Part shown: positions 16,397-24,222 of the stretch, in pieces | How positions within the stretch are numbered: position 1 is the first letter of the stretch | Layout: each line of letters opens with the position of its first letter | Source of the DNA: Verrucomicrobiaceae bacterium | Lineage (GTDB): Bacteria > Verrucomicrobiota > Verrucomicrobiia > Chthoniobacterales > Chthoniobacteraceae | NCBI GenBank assembly: GCA_005791535.1 | Contig: SXWH01000067.1 | Coordinates: 1-32,166 of the forward strand | DNA: 32,166 nucleotides | Reading direction: 5' to 3' | Notes under the pieces: model-generated | The model's database searches: none | What the model saw: only the letters and a program-made list of their open reading frames with translations | Told to the model about the DNA's origin: nothing | Program-made: the position numbers and the translations under genes

Positions 16397-18480
16397 TACT
16401 GCACAACCTCGTCGGCCTCAGCCCGCCGACGGCGTGGACGCGGCGGCGGATCGTTATCGTCATCCGATGTCCCGACCTTCTCATCGTCGTCGGTCCGCTT
16501 CCGCGGCTTCTTCTTTTTGGCGCCATCGGTTTTTTCCTCGACCTCGATCTTCGGAAAGTTCTTCAAGGCCCGACTGATAATTGGGCCCACATGGGTGCCT
16601 CCATGGACAGAATCATTGCCCGGCAATCCCTCGTAAACACATGCGAATGCCCACTTCGGTTTCTCTGCCGGTGCGTAACCGCTAAACCACGCAGCTACCC
16701 GTTCCTTCCTTCCAGTTCCCCATTGCGCAGTGCCGGTTTTTCCGGCGAGTTTGTACGTCGGATTCTGCGCCGCGTGCGCCGTCCCACCCTTGCCATATAC
16801 AACTGCCTCCATTCCCTTCCGCAGGGCAGTCATCACCTCTTTGTCTATCGTGAACTGATGACGCACGCGCACATCGTAACCGATGGTCACCTTGTCATCC
16901 ACACCCTGCACTTGGAGCACCAGACGCGGTTGATAAACCGTGCCTCCGTTCGCAATTGCCGTCATTGCCTTGGTAACCTGCAGAGGCGTCACTGCCGTAA
17001 GGCCCTGTCCGATCGATGAGTTTGCTAAATCACCCAGACCAGCCTTGCGTTTATCGATCTTCAAAATCGTCTCAACATCGTTGAGCGATCCATCCTCTTC
17101 CGCATTGATCGGGATGCCGGTCTTCGATGCAAATCCGAGCTTGTGCGAGTAGTCGGTGAGCACCGCAAAACCCGCCTTCATGCCCATCTTGTAGAAGTAG
17201 GTGTTGCAACTCATCGTCAACGCTCCGACGAAATTCTTCGGCCCCGTGTCCTTCTTTGTATGGTCCCAGAATTTCCGACCGTCGATCGTCAGGAAGGCTT
17301 CACCACCGAACTCGTCATCGGGCTCCACCTTCCCCGAATTCATGGCCGCGAGCCCGACGAATACCTTAAACACCGACCCGAGAGGATAGGCGGCGCGGAA
17401 CGCCCGCGGATAAAGCGGGTTGTTTTTCTCCGGATCCTCAAGCGCCTCAAGTTCGGCCTTTGAAATCGAGGGGACAAACACATTCGGGTCGTAGGCTGGC
17501 GTCGATGCCATCGCGACGATCTCACCGTTGTTGCAGTCCATCACGACCATTGCCGACGGCCTCTTCGCGGCGATGAGCGAGGCTTCCACGGCCTGCTGAA
17601 TTTTCAAATCAATCGTGGTCACTACGTTCTGCCCCGGAGTCGGCGGAACCATCACGCGCTCCTCGGATTTCCGTCCCTCGGCATCATAGGAGACAAAGAG
17701 CGTGCCGTTCTTCCCCGTGAGCTGTTCGTTGAATGTGAGTTCCAATCCGTCCCGCCCTTCGACTTGCGGCCAGAGCAACTCGTTGCTTTCCACCGGCCCG
17801 GTCAGGGCATTTCCCACACGGCCCACGTAGCCAACGACGTGACTCGCGGTTTTACCAAGCGGATACTGCCGCTGGTAAACAGCCTGCAGCATCAAGCCTG
17901 CCGCATTGGAGCGCTGGACGGCTGCGATTTCTGTCGCGTTTAAATCCAGCGCAATGACGAGCGGGACGATTCCCCGGTTGCGATAATGCTTCAAAGCCCG
18001 CTCCGGCTCCACAGTGATGGGCCGACCGAGCAGGCGCGAGGCGATCGTTGTTTGATCCGCGACAAAGCGTTGCGCTTCCGCGTCACTGAACTTTGGCGGT
18101 GTCGGAAAGATGATCGCGAGATTCTGGGCCATCTTGTTTCGCGCGAGCGCGACACCGTTGCGATCCGTGATTTGCCCGCGAGGAGCAGGGATGGAAAATG
18201 TGTAGCTGCGCGCGAGCTTCTGCGTCTCCCATGTGGGCTGAATGGTCACAGGAGCGACCGGGGCAGGTTTTAAGGGAGCGGCATCCGGAGAAGCAGGGGC
18301 GGAAATCGCCGGCACGTGCGACGGAGCGTTTGTCCCCGCCGGACGCGCGATGACAACAGGCTTCCGGACCTCGGGTTCACCCGGCCGGCTGATGCTCGAA
18401 ACACCTTCCGGTTGCTGCGCAGCGAGCGGCGTGGCCAGCGCGGCGGCGATGATGAAAGTGAAGAATCGATTGGGCGACAT
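16396..18480 (-). CDS. mrdA: Penicillin-binding protein 2 (elongation-type transpeptidase)
   Basis: This class B penicillin-binding protein cross-links peptidoglycan for side-wall growth. It has 694 residues. Residues 1-20 form a signal anchor (FFTFIIAAALATPLAA). Residues 25-100 are a Pro/Ala-rich linker. The dimerisation domain starts near RSYTFSIPAPRGQITDRNGV and holds VVGYVGRVG. The transpeptidase domain starts near AMVVMDCNNGEIVAMAS. All three active-site motifs are intact: S369-x-x-K372 (GSVFK), S424-C-N426 and K581-T-G583. After the domain comes a charged tail of about 50 residues (Lys/Arg/Asp/Pro-rich). The start is ATG 18478-18480; earlier in-frame codons lie in the cysE gene. It overlaps the nucleotidyltransferase start and lies 53 bases after cysE. 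Confidence 0.93.
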   Translation of the reverse strand: MSPNRFFTFIIAAALATPLAAQQPEGVSSISRPGEPEVRKPVVIARPAGTNAPSHVPAISAPASPDAAPLKPAPVAPVTIQPTWETQKLARSYTFSIPAPRGQITDRNGVALARNKMAQNLAIIFPTPPKFSDAEAQRFVADQTTIASRLLGRPITVEPERALKHYRNRGIVPLVIALDLNATEIAAVQRSNAAGLMLQAVYQRQYPLGKTASHVVGYVGRVGNALTGPVESNELLWPQVEGRDGLELTFNEQLTGKNGTLFVSYDAEGRKSEERVMVPPTPGQNVVTTIDLKIQQAVEASLIAAKRPSAMVVMDCNNGEIVAMASTPAYDPNVFVPSISKAELEALEDPEKNNPLYPRAFRAAYPLGSVFKVFVGLAAMNSGKVEPDDEFGGEAFLTIDGRKFWDHTKKDTGPKNFVGALTMSCNTYFYKMGMKAGFAVLTDYSHKLGFASKTGIPINAEEDGSLNDVETILKIDKRKAGLGDLANSSIGQGLTAVTPLQVTKAMTAIANGGTVYQPRLVLQVQGVDDKVTIGYDVRVRHQFTIDKEVMTALRKGMEAVVYGKGGTAHAAQNPTYKLAGKTGTAQWGTGRKERVAAWFSGYAPAEKPKWAFACVYEGLPGNDSVHGGTHVGPIISRALKNFPKIEVEEKTDGAKKKKPRKRTDDDEKVGTSDDDNDPPPRPRRRRAEADEVVQ

Positions 18481-18533
18481 GCTGCGAATCGTAGCGGCAC
18501 GGGTGGAATTCTCAAGCCCGAGCCCGCGCGGTT

Positions 18534-19439
18534 TTAAATGACCCAATCGTCGGCACCGGCTACGGCGCGATTTTTGTCCAGAACCTTCACTCCCATGCCC
18601 TCGGCGAGCACCAGCGAACGCGCCGGCACGCTGTGGGTGAGAAACACACTCGCCCCCACCGTCGAACCAGCCCCGATCGTGGTGTCGCCGCCCATGATCG
18701 TCGCGTTCGCGTAAATGGTCACGTTGTCCTCGATGGTCGGGTGCCGCTTCTGCCCACGCAAACTCTGGCCGCCAGCGAGCGATTTCGCGATGAGCGAGAC
18801 TCCCTGATAGAGCTTCACGTTTTGCCCGATGATACTCGTCTCGCCGACGACTACTCCGGTGCCGTGGTCGATGAAAAAATGGCTCCCGATGTGCGCGCCG
18901 GGATGGATGTCGATCCCGGTCCGGCTGTGCGCCCACTCCGTCATCATTCGCGGAAGGATCGGCACCTCCAGCGCGTAAAGAACGTGCGCACTGCGCTGGA
19001 TCGCGATGGCCTCGATGAACGGGTAGCTGAGAATCACCTCGTCCGTCGCACCCGCCGCCGGGTCTCCCTGGTAGGCGGCCTCCACATCGGTCCGGAGCAG
19101 TTCCCGCACGCGCACGAGGCCACCGAGAAAATCATGCGCCAGTTTTGTAGCCTGTGCGTTGGGGCAATCCGGCTCGTCCAGCCTCAGGCTCTTGCAAATC
19201 TCCTCCGCGAGGCGTTCCGCAATGCTGTAGATGCGGTGGCTTGTGACCCGGGGCAGATGCGTGCTGTGGATTGGTTCCGCGTCGTGAAAACCGGGAAAGA
19301 GCAACTGGAGCAAATCCTCGCAAATCGACGCGATCGCGCGCTTCGAAGGCAGGTTCGCCCCGTCCACGTGATTGATTCCGCCACCCGCATGGTACGAGCA
19401 CAAAATCGCCTCGGTTATTTTGCCCAATTCACTATCCAT
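18534..19439 (-). CDS. cysE: Serine O-acetyltransferase (EpsC/CysE type)
   Basis: Serine acetyltransferase makes O-acetylserine from serine and acetyl-CoA, the entry to cysteine synthesis. The protein has 301 residues. The N-terminal half is helical, and the C-terminal left-handed beta-helix contains GIDIHPGAHIGSHFFIDHGT, GVVVGETSIIGQNVKLYQGV and ATIMGGDTTIGAGSTVGAS. The catalytic Asp/His pair of CysE is present around FIDHGTGVVVGE. The long N-terminal helical region and the sequence IEAIAIQRSAHVLYALEVPI fit the EpsC-type subfamily. ATG 19437-19439 is chosen; a TTG eight codons earlier is open. The gene follows the acidic-protein gene by 54 bases and precedes mrdA by 53, so it may head the cell-wall series or be part of a longer transcript. 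Confidence 0.92.
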   Translation of the reverse strand: MDSELGKITEAILCSYHAGGGINHVDGANLPSKRAIASICEDLLQLLFPGFHDAEPIHSTHLPRVTSHRIYSIAERLAEEICKSLRLDEPDCPNAQATKLAHDFLGGLVRVRELLRTDVEAAYQGDPAAGATDEVILSYPFIEAIAIQRSAHVLYALEVPILPRMMTEWAHSRTGIDIHPGAHIGSHFFIDHGTGVVVGETSIIGQNVKLYQGVSLIAKSLAGGQSLRGQKRHPTIEDNVTIYANATIMGGDTTIGAGSTVGASVFLTHSVPARSLVLAEGMGVKVLDKNRAVAGADDWVI

Positions 19440-19493
19440 TTCACCGCACGCTACACAGCACAAGCCGCCGCGTCCATCCTGCGCGCCACGGGC

Positions 19494-20144
19494 TCAGGAA
19501 TTTCCATGCCGCCGCCGGAACTCCGCGCGGTACTCGCCCGTTATCGTCACGATGTCGTTTCTGATGGCAAAAACACCGCTGCGAAGGCGTTCGACGGTCT
19601 CGGTATCGACCACGTTGTGTTCGCCGAGCTGCACCACCGCATCCAGCGAAGTATTCAGCGCGTGGAGCGCGCGCTTGAGGTAGGCGATGTTCATGCCGAT
19701 TTCCTCCAAATCCTCATCATTCAAAGCCGCGGCCAGTTTCGCCGTGGCCAGCGTGACCTGCGTCGCCAGCGTATTCATCGCCGGGTGCTCCCGCGCAGCG
19801 GGCGGGAGACGGTCGAGGAGTTCATCGAGTTCGCCGTTAAATGCGAGGGCAGCCCGATAGAGCGGGTTTCGCTCAAATTTAAAAGGTTTGGCCGGCTCGC
19901 TTCCCTCCTCTTCGAAATCCTCATCTTCCTCGCAATCGGCTTCGTCAAAATCATCCTCCCATTCGGCCTCATCTTCGACGATGTGCTTCCAGCCCATTTC
20001 CTTCGCGATCATTTCGTCGCGCTGCGGGTGGTTCATATACTTGTCGAACAGCTCCATGTACTTCTCGGTGCGCTGCTCCTGCTCCTGGAGGAATCGCTCC
20101 CACCGGAACTCGTCCCAGGGATCATCGGCATGCGAATCAGACAT
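19494..20144 (-). CDS. Acidic protein of unknown function
   Basis: I do not recognise this 216-residue protein. The N-terminal half is very acidic (EWEDDFDEADCEEDEDFEEE, about residues 61-80), preceded by a helix with WERFLQEQEQRTEKYMELFD. The C-terminal half (about residues 90-205) looks like a helical bundle, with ALAFNGELDELLDRLPPAAR and DLEEIGMNIAYLKRALHALN. There is no signal peptide or membrane segment. The start ATG 20142-20144 is clear; the ComF gene ends 60 bases upstream. It sits between comF and cysE on the same strand. Likely a cytoplasmic scaffold or binding protein, but that is a guess from composition alone. Confidence 0.75.
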   Translation of the reverse strand: MSDSHADDPWDEFRWERFLQEQEQRTEKYMELFDKYMNHPQRDEMIAKEMGWKHIVEDEAEWEDDFDEADCEEDEDFEEEGSEPAKPFKFERNPLYRAALAFNGELDELLDRLPPAAREHPAMNTLATQVTLATAKLAAALNDEDLEEIGMNIAYLKRALHALNTSLDAVVQLGEHNVVDTETVERLRSGVFAIRNDIVTITGEYRAEFRRRHGNS

Positions 20145-20204
20145 AACAGTGCCAAGTAAAGCCCCGTGATTTCCGCGCGCAAGCGGAGAGTGACATTTTT
20201 TACA

Positions 20205-20939
20205 TCATGCCCGCGCGACCGTGATCACACGCACCGAAGCCGCGCCTGCCTTTAGAAGGACGCGGCTGCATTCCTCGACGGTGCTGCCCGTCGTAAATAC
20301 GTCGTCCACAAGCAGAAGGTGCCGCCCTTGGATTTGTGCGGGCTTCCGCACGACGAACGCGCCGCTCAGATTCTCCATGCGTTCGGCGCGATCCAGACGC
20401 GTTTGTGTGGGTGTGCTTCGGATTCTTCGAAGCGCATTCCAAACCGGCCGGCCCGACTTCGGAGCGACAATCCCGGCAAGCACCTCCGCCTGGTTGAACT
20501 CCCGCTCCCGGCGTCGCACGTGATGCAACGGCACCGGCACGAACGCATCGAAAGGCCGGCATGCGATGCGGGGCTCGTCGAGTGTTTCCGCGAGCCAGCC
20601 GGCGAGTGCGTGTCGCAGGTAGGTCCTGCGCTGGTACTTGAATCCGTGAATGAAATCGCGGACCGGCCCCGTGCTCAAATAGCAGGCGACCGCACACTCG
20701 AAATGCTGCCCGCGCTCTTTGCAATCCGCACAGACAAACTCCTCCGTGATTGCGCCGTGAAAAGGTGTGGAGCACTTCGCACAAAACGGCTCGCGGATAC
20801 GCTCAATCTCCTCCGAACACGCTCCGCACAAGTGAATCCCCGATGCCGTGTCGGCACCGCAAATCGCACACCGCGGCGGGAAGCACAGCGAAAGCAGGCT
20901 GCTGCCAAACCATCGCGCAAACCGTCCGGCCGTGCTCAC
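20205..20939 (-). CDS. comF: ComF-family phosphoribosyltransferase-like protein
   Basis: ComF proteins are linked to DNA uptake and to handling of single-stranded DNA in competent bacteria, and this lineage-wide family also occurs outside competent species. The protein has 244 residues. A double zinc-finger N-terminus shows CxxC pairs (CAICGADTASGIHLCGAC, CAKC, CADC). The phosphoribosyltransferase-like part has VPVPLHHVRRREREFNQAE and the PRPP loop LLLVDDVFTTGSTVEEC (about residues 208-224). Length is within the family range of 220-250. The start is GTG 20937-20939, giving MSTAGRFARW, and lies 3 bases after the M20 peptidase stop, so the two genes are coupled. No other competence gene is seen here. 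Confidence 0.92.
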   Translation of the reverse strand: MSTAGRFARWFGSSLLSLCFPPRCAICGADTASGIHLCGACSEEIERIREPFCAKCSTPFHGAITEEFVCADCKERGQHFECAVACYLSTGPVRDFIHGFKYQRRTYLRHALAGWLAETLDEPRIACRPFDAFVPVPLHHVRRREREFNQAEVLAGIVAPKSGRPVWNALRRIRSTPTQTRLDRAERMENLSGAFVVRKPAQIQGRHLLLVDDVFTTGSTVEECSRVLLKAGAASVRVITVARA

Positions 20940-20942
20940 GGA

Positions 20943-22277
20943 TTACTTCGCCAGTTCTTCCAGCAGTGCGCGGTTGAGGCGGATGCCCGCGACGAAGTTC
21001 TCAACCGGGAAGTTTTCATCCGGCGCATGCGCGCGGCAATCCGGCAGCGCAAGCCCCAGAAGGAGCGTCTCAACACCGAGCACGCGCTTGAATGTATTCA
21101 CGATCGGAATGCTCCCGCCTTCGCGGATGAGCGCAAGCTCCCGGCCGGGAAATGCCGTTGCGAGCGCCCGCTGCGCGGCTTTTCCGAAATCGGAATGCGG
21201 GTCGGTCGCATACGGCTCGCCGCTGTGTCCCACGGTGATTTCCAATCGAATTCCGGGCGGCGTGTGCTTTTCCAAATGAGCACGCACCTTCGCCATGACG
21301 TCCGCCGGACGCTGGTTCGGAACGAGACGGAACGTGAGTTTGGCAAACGCTTCGCGCGGAATCACGGTCTTGCTTCCGGTGCCCTGAAAGCCACCCCAGA
21401 TACCGTTCACCTCCGCGGTCGGTCTCGCCCATGTGCGCTCGACGTTGCTGTATCCCGCCTCGCCGAAAAGCTCAGGCACACCCGTCACCGACTGGATCTC
21501 GCGGTCGCCAAACGGGAGCTTCTGCCACGCTTCGCGCTCCCACGTTTGCAGGTCCACGACATCGTCGTAAAAGCCCGGCACCGCGACGCGACCGTCCGGC
21601 CCGTGGAGCGACGCCACGATGCGCGCGATGGCCGTCGCAGGATTCATCACCGCTCCGCCGTAGATTCCGCTGTGTAGGTCGGTCGAGGGTCCGCTCACAC
21701 GCAGTTCCATCGCGGCGATTCCGCGCAACCCGTAGGTAAATGTGGGCGTGTCACGAGCGACCATTCCGGTGTCGCTGATAGCGATGATGTCGCATTTCAG
21801 AAGGTCCCGGTTCGCGGTGAGAAATGCTTCGAGATTCTTGCTGCCGACCTCCTCTTCGCCCTCGATGAGGAAGATCAAATTCACCGGCACATCGCCCTTT
21901 TCCTTCACGGTTTCGCCGACCCCGAGGACGTGACCGAGGATTTGCCCTTTATTGTCCGTCGAACCCCGTGCGTAGATGACTCCATCGCGAACGACCGGCT
22001 CAAACGGCGGGTTCGTCCACTCATTCACAGGATCCACGGGTTGCACGTCGTAATGTCCGTAAATCATCACCGTCTTCCGGCCGGGCTTGTGGACGTTGCG
22101 GGCTGTCACAATCGGATGACCGGGCGTCGCATGGATCTGCGCCTGAAGCCCGATTGCCGTCAGCTTTCCCGCAAGCCACGCAGCACACGCGGCAACGTCG
22201 TCCTTATGGCGCGGTTCAGTGGAGACGCTGGGAAACCGGATAAAAGCGAAAAGATCGTCGAGATGGGATTGCTGCAT
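20943..22277 (-). CDS. M20-family metallodipeptidase
   Basis: This 444-residue di-zinc peptidase is of the M20/dipeptidase type (similar to PepV/CNDP-like enzymes), expected to cleave small peptides in the cytoplasm. Metal ligands and catalytic residues are visible: His75 and Asp77 in YGHYDVQPVDP, Asp108 in STDNKGQ, Glu141-Glu142 in IEGEEEVGS, the aspartate in IAISDTGMV, and the C-terminal His in DCRAHAPDENFPVENF. The insert GLRGIAAMELRVSGPSTDLH is the start of the dimerisation domain. There is no signal peptide. ATG 22275-22277 is used, with a GGCGGT just upstream; an earlier in-frame codon (22508) overlaps the CXXCH gene in another frame and is rejected. The gene lies 32 bases after the CXXCH gene and 3 before comF. 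Confidence 0.92.
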   Translation of the reverse strand: MQQSHLDDLFAFIRFPSVSTEPRHKDDVAACAAWLAGKLTAIGLQAQIHATPGHPIVTARNVHKPGRKTVMIYGHYDVQPVDPVNEWTNPPFEPVVRDGVIYARGSTDNKGQILGHVLGVGETVKEKGDVPVNLIFLIEGEEEVGSKNLEAFLTANRDLLKCDIIAISDTGMVARDTPTFTYGLRGIAAMELRVSGPSTDLHSGIYGGAVMNPATAIARIVASLHGPDGRVAVPGFYDDVVDLQTWEREAWQKLPFGDREIQSVTGVPELFGEAGYSNVERTWARPTAEVNGIWGGFQGTGSKTVIPREAFAKLTFRLVPNQRPADVMAKVRAHLEKHTPPGIRLEITVGHSGEPYATDPHSDFGKAAQRALATAFPGRELALIREGGSIPIVNTFKRVLGVETLLLGLALPDCRAHAPDENFPVENFVAGIRLNRALLEELAK

Positions 22278-22309
22278 ACCGCCGATGTATGGCGGCAAAT
22301 GCCGGAACG

Positions 22310-23545
22310 TCAAAACCAACCCGCCGGCGCGTCGGTCATCGTTGCCTTGAGGATTCCGCGAATCGTGCGCTTCTCCGCTGCGGGAATGTAAGCGTAATCC
22401 TTCGCCGGTTGGGCTTCGCTCAGCGCCAAAGCAAGCTGCCGGTAAACCCGCAGTTTCATTTCCCGCGGTATGCCTGCGAAAATCGCGCTGTGGACCATGT
22501 AGCTGCACCGATTTCGGAACATGCGCGTCTTCAGGTCGAATTCCCGCAGCGACGCACCTCCGATCATGGTGCCGGCTTTTTGAAACTCCGACTTGAACGC
22601 CGAATCACCCTCCACGCCGGGCAATGGGACTTCATCGGCGAAAAGAATGTAGCGCACGAAGCTCTTCGCGGTCTCATCCAGCGCCGCATTCGTAGCCGCC
22701 GAGGGCTTGCCTCCATCCTTGTGAAGAAGCTCGCGGGTCTTGTAAGTGGCCTCGAGCGCACGGTTCACGAACCCCACCTGATGCTCGTGCACTAGTTGCG
22801 GAAGAATGTCGCTTCCTGCGACCGGATAGCGCCCGTAATCGAACAGTTTCCCCGGCTCCAGCGGCAGCTTTTGCAGCCCGCCCTCCGGTGAATTCCGGCC
22901 GAGCGCGTTGCCCCAGTGCTCCGTGATTCCGTGCTTTCCCGTGAGATACCAGCCGCCGAACCGCTCGGCGAACGGGATGGCATGACCGCTCTGCTTCTGC
23001 CGGAACGCCTGCAAACTGCCGCCCGTCGGGAGCGGCACCACGGATTTCACAAACAATCCCGGAACATAGAACGTCTCCTCTTTTGCATGACAATTCATGC
23101 AGCGATCCGATCGCTCCGCGCGAAACGCGCTGCCGTCGCGAGGAATATCGAAGATATAGAAAATTCCGCCCGCCTCCGGGTCCACCGATACAATCTCCAT
23201 CCGCCCGCCGGGAATGTAGCCCACATACACATCCTCATTGAAAAACAGCGCGCGCGGGTTGCGCGGCGAGATTAGCCGCAGTTGCAAACTCGTGTTGGAA
23301 AAAACGAGCATCTGCGAACTCACGGGAATCTTCAGCGCTTTCAGCAGCGAGACAAGGTAGGGGAGCTCGCCACTTCCATCCAGCTTCACGCGGCCGGACT
23401 CGACGTCGCTGATGAACTTGGTGAACGGATCCTTCAGCGGGCGTTTCCAGTAATCATGCGGTGCCGCATCGAGTTCATACTCCGCAGCAGAAACGGCTAA
23501 TGTGCCCGCGAGGCAAGCTGCGAGGATGGCAAAAATGCGCGTCAT
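22310..23545 (-). CDS. Secreted CXXCH (putative monoheme c-type) protein, copy 2
   Basis: This 411-residue exported protein is a homologue of the gene at 8917-10179. The signal peptide is residues 1-21 (MTRIFAILAACLAGTLAVSA). The heme attachment motif is CMNCH at residues 149-153. Blocks shared with copy 1 include SSQMLVFSNTSLQ (76-88), ISPRNPRALFFNEDVYVGY (92-110), MEIVSVDP, GGWYLTGK, GSDILPQLVHEHQ and LREFDLKTRMFRNRCSYMVH. The sequence around the motif differs (CHAK versus CHGG). ATG 23545 is the start; an upstream TTG at 23569 would only lengthen the signal. Function is unknown. It is followed by the M20 peptidase after 32 bases, and a terminator-like hairpin lies 61 bases upstream. Confidence 0.8.
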   Translation of the reverse strand: MTRIFAILAACLAGTLAVSAAEYELDAAPHDYWKRPLKDPFTKFISDVESGRVKLDGSGELPYLVSLLKALKIPVSSQMLVFSNTSLQLRLISPRNPRALFFNEDVYVGYIPGGRMEIVSVDPEAGGIFYIFDIPRDGSAFRAERSDRCMNCHAKEETFYVPGLFVKSVVPLPTGGSLQAFRQKQSGHAIPFAERFGGWYLTGKHGITEHWGNALGRNSPEGGLQKLPLEPGKLFDYGRYPVAGSDILPQLVHEHQVGFVNRALEATYKTRELLHKDGGKPSAATNAALDETAKSFVRYILFADEVPLPGVEGDSAFKSEFQKAGTMIGGASLREFDLKTRMFRNRCSYMVHSAIFAGIPREMKLRVYRQLALALSEAQPAKDYAYIPAAEKRTIRGILKATMTDAPAGWF

Positions 23546-23605
23546 TTGCGTTGTGAAGTATCCATTCAAAAGCGGTGCTGCAAGTGCTGATGCCCGACAG
23601 AAAGA

Positions 23606-23633
23606 CGCCGCATCCGGTTTCCCGAATGCGGCG
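23606..23633 (-). terminator. Hairpin, probable Rho-independent terminator of the EF-hand gene
   Basis: The arms CGCCGCATCCGG (23606-23617) and CCGAATGCGGCG (23622-23633) pair over 12 bases with one mismatch around a 4-base loop. Read on the minus strand, the hairpin follows the EF-hand stop by about 25 bases and is trailed by a T-rich stretch, TCTTTCTG. It lies between the EF-hand gene and the start of the second CXXCH gene, which would separate the two transcripts. The T run is imperfect. Confidence 0.5.
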
Positions 23634-23658
23634 CCGCGCTGGCTAAATGCCGTTCAGA

Positions 23659-24084
23659 CTATTGCGGAGGTTTCGGTCCGCCGGGAACACGACCACCGGG
23701 GCCACCGGGGCCTTTGCCGCGACCGGGACCTTCGCCGCCGGGGCCTCCCGGACCACCGGGGCCGCCGGGCGGACGCGGAGGGCGGCCGGCCTTGAATTCA
23801 TCAAGGCTCACGGAACCATTGCCATCCTTGTCGATCTTCTTGAAGTGCTCCTCCGCCTTCGCGGGATCCTTCTGAGCCATCGGCCCAGCCTTGAACTCAT
23901 CGAGGCTGATTCCGCCATCGCCGTTGGCGTCGAGTTTCTTGAAGATCTCGGCTGGATCAGGCCGCTTGCCTTCTCCGCCGGGGCGTCCGGGCTTCCCGGG
24001 ACCTTCGCCCGGAGGCTTGTCTTGTGCGATTGCGAGCGAGGCGGCGAGCGCCAGAGCTCCGAATGTAGTGATGATTGTTTTCAT
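23659..24084 (-). CDS. Secreted EF-hand protein with Gly/Pro-rich tail
   Basis: This 141-residue protein has a signal peptide ([20 protein letters not shown], cleavage before QDKPP). Two canonical EF-hand loops follow: [12 protein letters not shown] (residues 52-63) and [12 protein letters not shown] (residues 85-96). The calcium-ligand positions 1, 3, 5, 9 and 12 carry acceptable residues in both. A Gly/Pro-rich region of 15-20 residues precedes the loops, and about 40 residues of PGGPGG-type low complexity close the protein. Secreted EF-hand proteins of this build are common in Verrucomicrobiota and Planctomycetota; their role is largely unknown. ATG 24082-24084 fits the signal peptide; the leader is A-rich (ACACACAAAAC) without a clear ribosome binding site. 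A GGAACTTTT element (minus strand, 24195-24203) about 110 bases upstream could be an ECF-type promoter half, which is weak. Confidence 0.85.
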   Translation of the reverse strand: MKTIITTFGALALAASLAIAQDKPPGEGPGKPGRPGGEGKRPDPAEIFKKLDANGDGGISLDEFKAGPMAQKDPAKAEEHFKKIDKDGNGSVSLDEFKAGRPPRPPGGPGGPGGPGGEGPGRGKGPGGPGGRVPGGPKPPQ

Positions 24085-24222
24085 GTTTTGTGTGTTTTGT
24101 TTTTTTGAATTGGCCGTCGGCGGATCGCCTTCAGCACGCGAGGTAAAACTAGGCATCAACGGCAGAGTCGCAGGCCGGATTGTAAAGCACTGGTAAAAGT
24201 TCCCGCCCCTCGGCCGGCGCCT

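Noticed and set aside
18481..18936. N-terminal extension of the PBP2 frame by 152 codons
   Set aside because: The extension is another frame of the 3' part of cysE, Arg/His-rich and without similarity, whereas ATG 18478-18480 starts a proper signal anchor.
22278..22508. N-terminal extension of the M20 peptidase by 77 codons
   Set aside because: It overlaps the CXXCH gene in another frame and is not peptidase-like; ATG 22275-22277 has the expected family N-terminus.
23659..23790. Gly/Pro-coding stretch as a collagen-like domain
   Set aside because: The repeats are GGP/PGG low complexity without a sustained Gly-X-Y register, so a collagen-type triple helix is not supported.
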